Assembly: GCF_002896875.1 (NCBI RefSeq)
Contig: NZ_CP023278.1
Location: 6,330,501-6,394,500 of the forward strand
Direction of reading: 5' to 3'
From: Nostoc sp. CENA543
GTDB taxonomy: Bacteria; Cyanobacteriota; Cyanobacteriia; Cyanobacteriales; Nostocaceae
DNA: 64,000 nucleotides
Part shown: positions 56,500 through 64,000 of the stretch, one piece after another
Numbering within the stretch: position 1 is the first letter of the stretch
Layout: each line of letters starts with the position of its first letter
Notes under the pieces: model-generated
What the model saw: the letters and a program-made list of their open reading frames with translations, nothing else
Databases searched by the model: none
Told to the model about the DNA's origin: nothing
Translations under genes and position numbers: made by a program

Positions 56500-57498
56500 A
56501 TGACCCTACCAACAAGTCCAACATTACCAAAGAGTAGCGCCATGAAGACCGCTCAGACAGCCACAGACCTCGTGCGGACTTACCTGCGTGAGATTGGCCG
56601 TGTACCACTCTTAACCCACGAGGAGGAAATTTGTTATGGCAAACAGGTACAACGTTCATCCATGTTGCAGGAAGTGCGGGAGGAACTAGCAAATAAGTTA
56701 GGTCATGAGCCAAGCTTAGAAGAGTGGGCGCAAGCAGCACAATTAGATATAGCAGAATTAAACGAAGCGATCGCCGAAGGTGAAATTGCTAAACGCAGGA
56801 TGGTAGAAGCTAACTTGCGATTAGTGGTATCCGTTGCTAAGAAGTACATTAAACGCAACGTCGATTTATTGGACTTAATCCAAGAAGGTAGTATTGGAAT
56901 GCAACGGGGTGTAGAGAAATTTGACCCCACCAAAGGATACAGATTTTCTACCTACGCCTACTGGTGGATTCGCCAAGCCATCACCAGAGCGATCGCAGAA
57001 AAAGCGCGGACTATCCGCCTACCTATTCATATTACTGAGAAACTTAACAAAATTAAAAAAGCACAGCGTCAGCTTTCACAAAGATTAGGACGCGCGCCTA
57101 CAGCCTCAGAACTAGCGAGTGAATTGGATCTCACACCTAAGCAGGTAAGAGAATATTTAGAAAAAGCTCGCCTACCCTTATCTTTAGACTTACGGTTAGG
57201 AGATAACTACGACACCGAATTAGGAGAAATGCTAGAAGATCCTGGCGCGTCTCCTGAAGAGTTTGTTATGCAGTCTTCTCTATCTAAAGATTTAGAGCGA
57301 CTGATGGAACAACTCACCCCCCAACAAAGGGAAGTGATCAAACTCCGCTTTGGCTTAATGGATGGACAAGCTTTAACCCTAGCCAGAATCGGCGAAATTC
57401 TCAACATTAGTCGTGAACGAGTCCGACAAATCGAGAGAGAAGCTTTAACTAAGCTGCGTAAATCTAAAACCAGTATGGATGAGTATTTGGCGAGTTAG
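56500..57498 (+). CDS. sigD: Group 2 RNA polymerase sigma factor, SigD-like
   Basis: Non-essential sigma-70 relative that directs stress or nutrient-dependent transcription. Region 1.2 is [20 protein letters not shown], region 2 has [20 protein letters not shown] and [19 protein letters not shown], region 3 has [20 protein letters not shown], and region 4 has [20 protein letters not shown]. Region 1.1 is short, as expected for group 2. Length is 332 residues from ATG 56500; ATG 56542 is possible. The SigD identity rests on the dps-carB-sigD order, which I recall from Anabaena PCC 7120. Confidence 0.85.
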   Translation: MTLPTSPTLPKSSAMKTAQTATDLVRTYLREIGRVPLLTHEEEICYGKQVQRSSMLQEVREELANKLGHEPSLEEWAQAAQLDIAELNEAIAEGEIAKRRMVEANLRLVVSVAKKYIKRNVDLLDLIQEGSIGMQRGVEKFDPTKGYRFSTYAYWWIRQAITRAIAEKARTIRLPIHITEKLNKIKKAQRQLSQRLGRAPTASELASELDLTPKQVREYLEKARLPLSLDLRLGDNYDTELGEMLEDPGASPEEFVMQSSLSKDLERLMEQLTPQQREVIKLRFGLMDGQALTLARIGEILNISRERVRQIEREALTKLRKSKTSMDEYLAS

Positions 57499-57535
57499 TC
57501 AATAGTCAATAGTCAATAGTCAATAGTCAATAGTC
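57499..57535. repeat. STRR array after sigD (AATAGTC)
   Basis: Five tandem AATAGTC heptamers start at the stop codon of the sigma factor gene. Confidence 0.88.
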
Positions 57536-57806
57536 GTTAGATTGTTGATTGGAACTATTTGGACTAAAAATTACACCTCCAAGACACCCGTTATAGTTAA
57601 CGTCAATTTATGTAAAGACGTTAAGTTAACAATGGAAGTCATGGGGGTGTATTAATTTGACAATAGTTTGTAGTGAGGACTTTAGTCCTTATCTTAGAAC
57701 TGAACTCCCCACGACAAACTAAAAGCTGAAAACCTATGCTAGAAATTACAGGAGCGATCGCACTAAGGGAACACCAAAAAATAAATTATCCCCAATAAAC
57801 AGCTTA

Positions 57807-57871
57807 GTAGGGTGCGTCAGTGCGAGAAAACATAACTATACCAAGAGATTATTCATACTGACGCACCCTAC
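57807..57871. repeat. 65-bp palindromic repeat (GTAGGGTGCGTCAGT ends), copy 2
   Basis: Perfect 15-bp inverted repeats GTAGGGTGCGTCAGT/ACTGACGCACCCTAC around a 35-base centre. It shares ends and part of the centre with the repeat at 15539-15597. The gap 57536-57924 holds nothing else supported. Confidence 0.78.
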
Positions 57872-57924
57872 AGTTTGGATATTTTTTATCTGGAAGTCCC
57901 TAAAAATAACTACTTCATAAAAAT

Positions 57925-58956
57925 ATGTATAATCAAAACACAACTCAATTACCTATACCTGCACATTTTCATCCTGAACAAGTAGGTACAGTTTGGCGTG
58001 TACCATATCAACAACGCGCCACCGAAGCAGAACTTTGGGCGAAACAACACAATATTCTACCCGCATCTTCCGACGAAAAGCGTGTTTGTCTACTGCTAAT
58101 AGATGTCCAAAATACTTTTTGTATACCTGAATTTGAATTATTTGTAGGTGGGAAATCGGGAACTGGTGCTGTAGATGATAATCGCCGACTGTGTGAGTTT
58201 ATTTATCATAATTTAGGGTTAATCACCACCATTATTCCCACTCTCGACACTCATACAGCAACGCAAATTTTTCACCCCATTTTTTGGGTGAATCATGCAG
58301 GCGAGCATCCCACACCAGCCGCTACTAGCATTACCCCAGCAGATATTGAAGCAGGGATTTGGCAAGTTAACCCGAAAATTGCCAGTAGTATTAATAGTAA
58401 TTATGAATTATTAACAAAACACGCTTACCACTACGTTAAACAACTCAGTCAAGATGGTAAATATCCTTTGACAGTTTGGCCTTATCATTCAATGTTGGGT
58501 GGTATTGGTCATGCTTTAGTTTCTGCTGTAGAAGAAGCCATATTTTTTCACTGTATTGCTAGGCAAAGTCAAACACAATTTGAAATTAAAGGTAATCATC
58601 CGTTAACAGAAAATTATTCTGTGTTACGTCCCGAAGTTTTACAAAGTTTTGATGATAGCCCTTTAGCTAATAAAAATACCTGCTTAATTCAGCAACTTTT
58701 AGAATTTGATGTAGTGATTATTGGCGGACAAGCAAAAAGTCATTGTGTTGCTTGGACAATTGATGATTTATTAACAGAAATTCAACAAATAGATGCTAAT
58801 TTAGCTCAGAAAATCTATTTGCTAGAAGATTGTACTTCACCTGTGGTAGTTCCTGGGGTTGTTGACTACACAGAACAAGCAGATGCAGCGTTTGCTAAGT
58901 TTGCCGCCGCAGGAATGCACATTATTAACTCTACAGAAATCATTAGCAATTTGTAG
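57925..58956 (+). CDS. Isochorismatase-fold cysteine hydrolase
   Basis: 343 residues, longer than the usual 180-220 of the nicotinamidase/isochorismatase family. The catalytic triad can be placed: Asp in [18 protein letters not shown] near residue 57, Lys in [11 protein letters not shown] near residue 166 and Cys in [20 protein letters not shown] near residue 272, a distance much wider than usual. The additional 120 residues lie between the Asp and the Cys. The substrate is unknown. The gene is single; its stop codon falls in a palindromic repeat. Confidence 0.78.
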   Translation: MYNQNTTQLPIPAHFHPEQVGTVWRVPYQQRATEAELWAKQHNILPASSDEKRVCLLLIDVQNTFCIPEFELFVGGKSGTGAVDDNRRLCEFIYHNLGLITTIIPTLDTHTATQIFHPIFWVNHAGEHPTPAATSITPADIEAGIWQVNPKIASSINSNYELLTKHAYHYVKQLSQDGKYPLTVWPYHSMLGGIGHALVSAVEEAIFFHCIARQSQTQFEIKGNHPLTENYSVLRPEVLQSFDDSPLANKNTCLIQQLLEFDVVIIGGQAKSHCVAWTIDDLLTEIQQIDANLAQKIYLLEDCTSPVVVPGVVDYTEQADAAFAKFAAAGMHIINSTEIISNL

Positions 58957-58984
58957 GGTGTGTGAAAGCGAAGCGTCACGCACC
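58957..58984. repeat. Palindromic repeat overlapping the hydrolase 3' end
   Basis: GGTGTGTGA/TCACGCACC (one G-T) around AAGCGAAGCG, with a further GGTGCG half (58994-58999). A REP-like type; the hydrolase stop codon TAG precedes it directly. Confidence 0.6.
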
Positions 58985-59002
58985 ATTGTCTTTGGTGCGT
59001 TA

Positions 59003-60130
59003 CTACTGGATTAAACTTTGAAACTTAGGTAGATGACGAATATTATTTAAATCAGGGTCAGTTTTTGCGGCTTCTATATAAATTGAAGGACTCAAATTGA
59101 TGGCTTGCTGTAACTTTTGTATAGCCTGTTCTACATTACCTTGTAGACTATAACAACAAGCGATATTATAAAAAGTATCAGCATCCTCTGGTTGCAGTTC
59201 CAGAGCTGTTTGATAACTGGCGATCGCATCCTCATAACGACCTAATTCATGTAATATCAGACTGCGATTTGACCAAGCTGCAAACTTATCAGATAAAACG
59301 CTAAGTGCTTGTTCACAAGTATTCATTGCATCTGTAATTTTATCAAAATCAATTAACACTCTAGCCCATTCATACCAAGCTGCTGCACTGTCATAGTTAC
59401 ACTTGAAAGCTTTTTCATGACTCGCCAGTGCGGCTTTTAAATCACCTAATTTCTCAAAAACTTTTCCCCGTTCTGACCAAGTTGCACTAGCATCAGGATT
59501 AATTTCTAAAGCTTTGTCAAAACTAGCAATTGCTTCATCATAGCGGGATAAATTTTGTAATACCAAACCGCGATCGCTCCAAGCAAAATAATCATTAGGG
59601 TTGATTGCTAATAGCTGATCATAACTCTGCAAAGACTCATCATAACGACCAATTTCTAACAGTAAGTTACTGAGTTCATGCCATGCTGCACAACTATCAG
59701 GCTGAATTTGTAAAGTCTTGTAGTAGCTAGCAATGGCTTCATCATAAAGACCTAGCGCATATAAAGTAAAACTTTTATCCCACCAAGCATCATAGTTTTC
59801 TGGTTCGAGTTCTAATGCTCTGTTAAAGCTCAACAAAGCAGCTTCATTTTCACCTAAGCGTTCTAATTGTACTTGTCCTCGCCGATGCCAAGCTAGGAAG
59901 TTATTAGGATCAATTTCTATAGTTTTATCAAAGCTTGTAAGTGCTGCTGTTGCTGCTTCTGGATTGTCTAATAAAAATAAATTCCAGCCGCGCTCATTCC
60001 AAGCATCAGCAAAATCTGGTTGAATTTCAATGGCTTTTTCAAAACTAGCGATCGCCTGTTCATATTCTAGTGCTTGGTAATGCTCTAAACCTTGCTGAAA
60101 AAACAACTCCGCTTGTGATATTTGACTCAT
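59003..60130 (-). CDS. TPR-repeat protein
   Basis: 375 residues made of about ten tetratricopeptide repeats of 34 residues, such as EQAIASFEKAIEIQPDFADA, YDEAIASYYKTLQIQPDSCA and YEDAIASYQTALELQPEDAD. TPR arrays act as a scaffold for protein contacts. There is no signal peptide, so the protein is likely cytosolic. No partner gene is evident nearby. Confidence 0.88.
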   Translation of the reverse strand: MSQISQAELFFQQGLEHYQALEYEQAIASFEKAIEIQPDFADAWNERGWNLFLLDNPEAATAALTSFDKTIEIDPNNFLAWHRRGQVQLERLGENEAALLSFNRALELEPENYDAWWDKSFTLYALGLYDEAIASYYKTLQIQPDSCAAWHELSNLLLEIGRYDESLQSYDQLLAINPNDYFAWSDRGLVLQNLSRYDEAIASFDKALEINPDASATWSERGKVFEKLGDLKAALASHEKAFKCNYDSAAAWYEWARVLIDFDKITDAMNTCEQALSVLSDKFAAWSNRSLILHELGRYEDAIASYQTALELQPEDADTFYNIACCYSLQGNVEQAIQKLQQAINLSPSIYIEAAKTDPDLNNIRHLPKFQSLIQ

Positions 60131-60223
60131 AAAACCATACAGTAAAAGGCAAAAGGCTAAAGGTAAAAGGCTAAAGAAAATATGTTTAAGACTTTAGCTT
60201 TTTACCTATTTGCTAGCAGTATT

Positions 60224-61111
60224 CTAGGGTTTTAGATAATCCTTGGGATTTTCAGCTACCCAACCTAGAGAAGAACTCGCACGAATTTCAAAATGCAGAT
60301 GGGATTGCTTTCCAGTTGGTTGTCCGGTTGTGCCTACAGTACCAAGTAATTGCCCTTTACTGACTTGTTGACCGACTTTTACTTGAATGGTATCTAGATG
60401 AGCATAACGGCTTTGCATTCCGCCATTATGATTAATAATCACCAAATTACCGTAAGTACCCTGATTCTGGGCAAATACTACCGCACCTGGGGCGATCGCT
60501 TCTACCGGAGTTCCCACAGCCGCTAACAAATCAACACCACTGTGGAAAAACACCTGGCCTGTATTTGGGTTAATTTGCCAACCATAGGGCAATCCTACCT
60601 CAGCCATCTGTTCAAAAGGATAGCCGGATAACTGTACTGGGGTAGTAGGTGTTGTAGTAGTTTTAGGAGATGCCGTAAAAGTACCATTAGGCGACCAATT
60701 GACCCCAGGTACAAACACAATTCGGGGATTTTGTTGACAACCGTTGACCTCAAATAGTGCATCGGGACGGACTTTATATCTTGCTGCTACTTGTCGCCAA
60801 GTTTGACCGCTAGGGACTTCCACCACAATCCCATTGTAAGGAGGAATTTGTAAAATACTGCCCACTACTGGCTGTGAACCATTTTGAAGAGATGGATTCA
60901 TCCCCACAATCGTTTCTGGCACAAGATTGTAACGCTGGGCGATACTCACCAAAGTGTCACCCCGAACTACCTGATGTCGTCGAAATCGGGACAAAGCCGG
61001 AACAGGACAACCTTCAACAGCCGCACTAACATTGTTTGAGTTAGGAATCATGCTTAGTCCTAAAGCACCGACTAAGCCGCAGAGAAAAACCAAACGATGA
61101 GGAACAGTCAT
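60224..61111 (-). CDS. LysM and M23-type peptidoglycan endopeptidase
   Basis: 295 residues, exported by a signal peptide (MTVPHRLVFLCGLVGALGLS). Two LysM domains bind glycan strands: HQVVRGDTLVSIAQRYNLVP near residue 45 and VEVPSGQTWRQVAARYKVRP near residue 98. The C-terminal M23/lysostaphin-like domain has the zinc ligands in FFHSGVDLLAAVGTPV (near residue 189) and SHLHFEIRAS (near residue 274). Length and domain order match cell-wall hydrolases that act in growth or division. It is a single gene. Confidence 0.9.
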   Translation of the reverse strand: MTVPHRLVFLCGLVGALGLSMIPNSNNVSAAVEGCPVPALSRFRRHQVVRGDTLVSIAQRYNLVPETIVGMNPSLQNGSQPVVGSILQIPPYNGIVVEVPSGQTWRQVAARYKVRPDALFEVNGCQQNPRIVFVPGVNWSPNGTFTASPKTTTTPTTPVQLSGYPFEQMAEVGLPYGWQINPNTGQVFFHSGVDLLAAVGTPVEAIAPGAVVFAQNQGTYGNLVIINHNGGMQSRYAHLDTIQVKVGQQVSKGQLLGTVGTTGQPTGKQSHLHFEIRASSSLGWVAENPKDYLKP

Positions 61112-61189
61112 GGATATCCGTTAAGAAAGCCTTTAGTTATTAGTCGTGAGTCGTTAGTTATTAGTTTCTGTCTTCTAGAGGGGTGTAGG

Positions 61190-61300
61190 GGTTTAGGGGT
61201 GTAAGGGTGTAAGGGGTGTGAGGGTGTAAGGGAAAGAATTGGAGATTTAAATCCAAAATCCAAAATCCAAAATCCAAAATTCAAAATTAAATGCCCTATG
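61190..61300. repeat. STRR arrays upstream of the protease gene
   Basis: 61190-61235 has GGGTGTA/GGTGTAA units, 61251-61290 has four AAATCCA units, then CCCTATGCCCTATGCCCCAT. They lie between the divergent M23 peptidase and serine protease genes (61112-61414), where the two promoters should be. Confidence 0.85.
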
Positions 61301-61414
61301 CCCTATGCCCCATGACCAAAAACTACCGAATGTTAAATTTACCTGTCCACTTGCTGGTTGCTTGACTAAACTTATAAATTAGCAACTGCATTGCTGTCCT
61401 TAAACGTAATCATT

Positions 61415-62620
61415 ATGAATTTATCATTAAAGCAACTAGCCGTTTACCTATCTTTATTGGTGATCGGCGGTAGTGCAGGTTTGTTAGGTAGTCGCTATCT
61501 CATCCCGCAAAATCGCTCGTTTCAACAACTCAAAAATGTCACTGTGGCTTTACCCCCAGAAAGTGTGACTCCTAACCCTGTAATTGGTTCTCCAGGGGCT
61601 ATTAATGGTGATAATGTTAACTTTATTGCTCACGCTGTACAGAAAGTTGGCCCTGCTGTTGTCAGGATTAATGCCACGCGTAAAGTCGCTAATCCTATCT
61701 CAGATGCTTTAAAAAATCCTTTATTACGCCGCTTTTTTGGTGAAGATGAACAACCACTTCCCCATGAAAGAATTGAACGCGGTACAGGTTCAGGGTTTAT
61801 TTTGAGTGAAAAAGGACAAGTCCTAACTAATGCCCATGTTGTAGCTGATACAGATACAGTACAAGTCACTCTCAAAGATGGAAGGACTTTTGAGGGTAAG
61901 GTAGTGGGGATTGATAATATTACAGATGTGGCTGTCGTCAAGATTCCTGGAGAAGAATTGCCGACAGTTAAATTGGGTAATTCACAAAATTTGATTCCTG
62001 GACAGTGGGCGATCGCGATCGGTAATCCTTTAGGCTTAGATAATACCGTCACTATCGGCATTATCAGTGCCACAGACCGCACCAGCGCACAGGTAGGAGT
62101 TCCAGATAAACGAGTCAGCTTTATTCAAACTGACGCTGCTATTAATCCAGGTAACTCCGGCGGGCCTTTATTAAATGCCCAAGGGGAAGTAATAGGAGTC
62201 AATACTGCAATTCGTGCTGATGCTCAAGGCTTAGGTTTTGCCATCCCTATAGAAACTGCTGCCCGTGTTGCTAATGAACTATTTACGAAAGGACGCGTAG
62301 AACATCCCTTTTTAGGGATTGAAATGACGGACTTATCTCCGAGTAGAAAACAACAAATCAATCAAGAAAACAAACTCAACATTCAACAGGAAACTGGCGT
62401 TGTCATTAAAGGCGTAGTCAAAGACTCACCAGCTAACCGAGCAGGATTGCTCCCTGGCGATGTAATTCAAAAAATTAACGATAAACCAGTCAAAACATCA
62501 GCCCAAGTCCAAAAACAAGTTGAATCCAGCACCGTGGGTGATGTTCTGGTAATGGAAATCAACCGCAGTGGCAAAATCCTCACGGTCAAAGTACAGTCAG
62601 GTGCTTATCCTAAAAAATAG
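61415..62620 (+). CDS. HtrA/Deg-family serine protease with one PDZ domain
   Basis: Periplasmic or thylakoid-associated quality-control protease (HtrA/HhoA/HhoB group). A hydrophobic N-terminal anchor or signal (LAVYLSLLVIGGSAGLLGSR) is followed by the trypsin-like domain with catalytic His (TNAHVVADTDTV near residue 141), Asp (NITDVAVVKI near 171) and Ser (NPGNSGGPLLNAQ near 249). One PDZ domain (VIKGVVKDSPANRAGLLPGD) lies at the C-terminus. ATG 61415 gives 401 residues; an upstream TTG is not needed. I cannot decide which of the three Deg paralogues this is. Confidence 0.92.
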   Translation: MNLSLKQLAVYLSLLVIGGSAGLLGSRYLIPQNRSFQQLKNVTVALPPESVTPNPVIGSPGAINGDNVNFIAHAVQKVGPAVVRINATRKVANPISDALKNPLLRRFFGEDEQPLPHERIERGTGSGFILSEKGQVLTNAHVVADTDTVQVTLKDGRTFEGKVVGIDNITDVAVVKIPGEELPTVKLGNSQNLIPGQWAIAIGNPLGLDNTVTIGIISATDRTSAQVGVPDKRVSFIQTDAAINPGNSGGPLLNAQGEVIGVNTAIRADAQGLGFAIPIETAARVANELFTKGRVEHPFLGIEMTDLSPSRKQQINQENKLNIQQETGVVIKGVVKDSPANRAGLLPGDVIQKINDKPVKTSAQVQKQVESSTVGDVLVMEINRSGKILTVKVQSGAYPKK

Positions 62621-62665
62621 TCATTAGTCATTAGTCATTAGTCATTAGTCATTACTCATTAGTTT
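62621..62665. repeat. STRR array (TAGTCAT) after the protease gene
   Basis: Five to six tandem TAGTCAT units starting at the protease stop codon TAG. Confidence 0.88.
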
Positions 62666-62722
62666 TTCATCCTTGCAAAGTAACTTTTTGACTATGGACT
62701 ATGGACTATTGACTCTGGACTA

Positions 62723-63067
62723 TTAACCATTAGACAAATGATCTAACTGCATCCTTTGTTCCATTTGGCGCAGAAAATAACCCGTCATCATAGCCGAAGC
62801 TAGCAGTCCGGCTAAATTTTCTTTGTCGGTGGTTATTTGGACATTAAAATTTTCTGCTGGAAGCATTCCCACTAGCCCTTGTACGTTCTGGGAAATAATT
62901 TGTTTAATTTCCGGGCTAACGGACTGGGCAACACGGGCTAGAACTTCTGGAGACTGATGTTGGAGATATTTAAGTAACTGATTGGGGTTTTCCCCAAAGT
63001 GGTCGGAAAGCAGTTGGTTGGGGTGTTCCTCAGAGTTGTCGTTCAAAAAATCAGGATCAAACACCAT
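62723..63067 (-). CDS. DUF760 family protein
   Basis: 114 residues of unknown function, from a family I recall as typical of cyanobacteria and plastids. The core LLKYLQHQSPEVLARVAQSV, then SPEIKQIISQNVQGLVGML and LAGLLASAMMTGYFLRQMEQ matches it closely. The second ATG at 63067 (start MVFDPDFLND) is preferred to a TTG two codons upstream. It is soluble and helical. It lies between two repeat regions and does not overlap its neighbours. Confidence 0.85.
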   Translation of the reverse strand: MVFDPDFLNDNSEEHPNQLLSDHFGENPNQLLKYLQHQSPEVLARVAQSVSPEIKQIISQNVQGLVGMLPAENFNVQITTDKENLAGLLASAMMTGYFLRQMEQRMQLDHLSNG

Positions 63068-63117
63068 TGGCAATTCTTTTTAGCTTAGTTGCTAATTCTA
63101 CTCTAAACCATTGTGCA

Positions 63118-63260
63118 AGGGAATTGGGAATTGGGAATTGGGAATTGGGCAAGCAGGAAGTGTGGGAGGGGTGGGAGGATAGGGAAGAAATCTTTCCCCC
63201 CACACTCCCCACACTTCCCCATCTTCCCAGTCCCCAGTCCCCAGTCCCTACTCCCCAGTC
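63118..63260. repeat. GGGAATT heptamers and dispersed 90-bp repeat, copy 2
   Basis: 63118-63150 holds four GGGAATT units; 63147-63236 repeats the sequence at 55794-55900 (GCAAGCAGGAAGTGTGGGAG to CACACTTCCCCATCTTCCCA). CCCCAGT/CCCTACT heptamers follow up to the scpB stop codon. Confidence 0.8.
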
Positions 63261-63261
63261 C

Positions 63262-63789
63262 CTACTCCCCAGTTTCCAGTTCTAGTTCTAATTGCTGTTC
63301 TTTCGGGCTATTTTCTAAGATTTGGGGGAGTTGTTCGATTTGAAAGTATTGATGAAATTTTGATGTGACTTGTAGCGAGTAGGAACGGGATTCTTGATCC
63401 CGTCTTTTGCGAACAAAACCGAGTTCGACTAGTTCAGGAACGTGTTGATATACTCCTGAGCCGCGTAGGTTAATTAAATCACTTTGGCGGATGGGACTAT
63501 TGAGGGCGATCGCAGCAAGTGTCCTCAATGCTCCTAATCCCAATTCTACAGGAATCAATGTTTGTACTAAGTCATGAAAATCAGACCGGAGTTGCAAACT
63601 ATAACCTGCTGGTGTTTCTACAACTTCCAGTGCGCTATCTCGGCGAGCGTAGCTGTCCATTAGTTCAATGATGCCTTCTTCAACCGTAGCGCGATCGCAG
63701 GCTGCATACTCGGCGATTTCGCCCAGGGACAAAGGTTTACCCTTTAAGTAGAGAATCGCTTCTATCGTGGTCGCTGTGGCTGTGGTCAT
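63262..63789 (-). CDS. scpB: Segregation and condensation protein B
   Basis: Partner of SMC and ScpA in chromosome condensation. Tandem winged helices are seen in IEAILYLKGKPLSLGEIAEY near residue 9 and GALRTLAAIALNSPIRQSDL near residue 86, and RGSGVYQHVPELVELGFVRK near residue 110. Length of 175 residues is normal. The C-terminus (QQLELELETGE) lies at the edge of the CCCCAGT repeat block, so its last few residues may be repeat-derived. ScpA is not in the window. Confidence 0.9.
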   Translation of the reverse strand: MTTATATTIEAILYLKGKPLSLGEIAEYAACDRATVEEGIIELMDSYARRDSALEVVETPAGYSLQLRSDFHDLVQTLIPVELGLGALRTLAAIALNSPIRQSDLINLRGSGVYQHVPELVELGFVRKRRDQESRSYSLQVTSKFHQYFQIEQLPQILENSPKEQQLELELETGE

Positions 63790-63792
63790 AAA

Positions 63793-63829
63793 TCAATTCA
63801 AAATTCAAAATTCAAAATTCAAAATTTGA
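63793..63829. repeat. AAAATTC array upstream of scpB
   Basis: Four tandem heptamers of AAAATTC type just before the scpB start codon. The remaining bases to the window end show no gene; CCCCCTGCCCCCTG patches lie near 63950. Confidence 0.8.
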
Positions 63830-64000
63830 ACTTTGTGTATTGAATTTTCCTGTTGAGGTTTAATAACTTTACAATAATAAGTGTGTGGGATTATACCTTT
63901 TTTCGTTGTTTAAGTCAATGTAAATCCCACGAATAACATTTAATTATTCCCCCTGCCCCCTGCCCCCCTGCCTTAAACCTCCCGACTGCCTAGGATAAAT

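Overview
The window comes from a filamentous, heterocyst-forming cyanobacterium of the Nostoc/Anabaena/Trichormus group. The evidence is the split RNA polymerase beta-prime genes (rpoC1 and rpoC2), frequent GCGATCGC (HIP1) octamers, many heptanucleotide tandem repeats of the STRR type known from heterocystous cyanobacteria, a CrtD-like carotenoid desaturase, and the gene order dps-carB-sigD, which as I recall is also found in Anabaena sp. PCC 7120. I read no species name from the sequence.

Layout. 1-4 kb: the 3' part of an RND efflux pump gene and a family 2 glycosyltransferase. 4-8.3 kb: a translation/transcription cluster, rplS, tRNA-Trp, secE, nusG, rplK, rplA, an L10 leader RNA, rplJ, rplL and two terminators. 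8.4-12.6 kb: a DUF4326-like protein, a HlyD-type adaptor, an NmrA-like SDR protein and exonuclease III. 12.6-13.8 kb: a gene-poor stretch with what may be a decayed reading frame, followed by a tiny zinc-ribbon protein. 14-28.4 kb: mostly single metabolic and hypothetical genes (zinc alcohol dehydrogenase, TPR protein, DUF5674 pair, CrtD, an LRAT-domain protein with a glycine-rich tail, M16 peptidase, fructosamine kinase, a large repeat protein, Hsp33, a histidine kinase). 28.6-31.4 kb: a decay zone with two MITE-like elements, a broken DUF6745-type gene, a truncated small ORF and a complete IS630-family element whose transposase needs a -1 frameshift. 31.6-36 kb: SRPBCC-like protein, universal stress protein, hisD, rpsT, tatD. 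36.5-46 kb: rpoB-rpoC1-rpoC2. 46-49 kb: a phosphonate-type ABC transporter (binding protein, ATPase, permease). 49.5-64 kb: a 2Fe-2S ferredoxin-like protein, Dps, carB, group 2 sigma factor, an isochorismatase-fold hydrolase, TPR protein, LysM/M23 peptidase, HtrA-type protease, DUF760 protein and scpB.

Function. Most genes are housekeeping: ribosomal stalk and L1/L11 proteins with their leader RNA, the transcription core, and histidine, carbamoyl phosphate and carotenoid steps. I found no clearly new multi-gene system. The most unusual signals are how intergenic heptamer repeats enter or shape coding regions (in-frame in the M16 peptidase and carB, and supplying the apparent rpoC2 start codon), the IS630 element with its likely non-autonomous relatives next door, the LRAT protein with duplicated glycine-zipper-like segments, and several unassigned strong hairpins. 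Everything rests on reading the sequence and recalled family knowledge; no database search was made.
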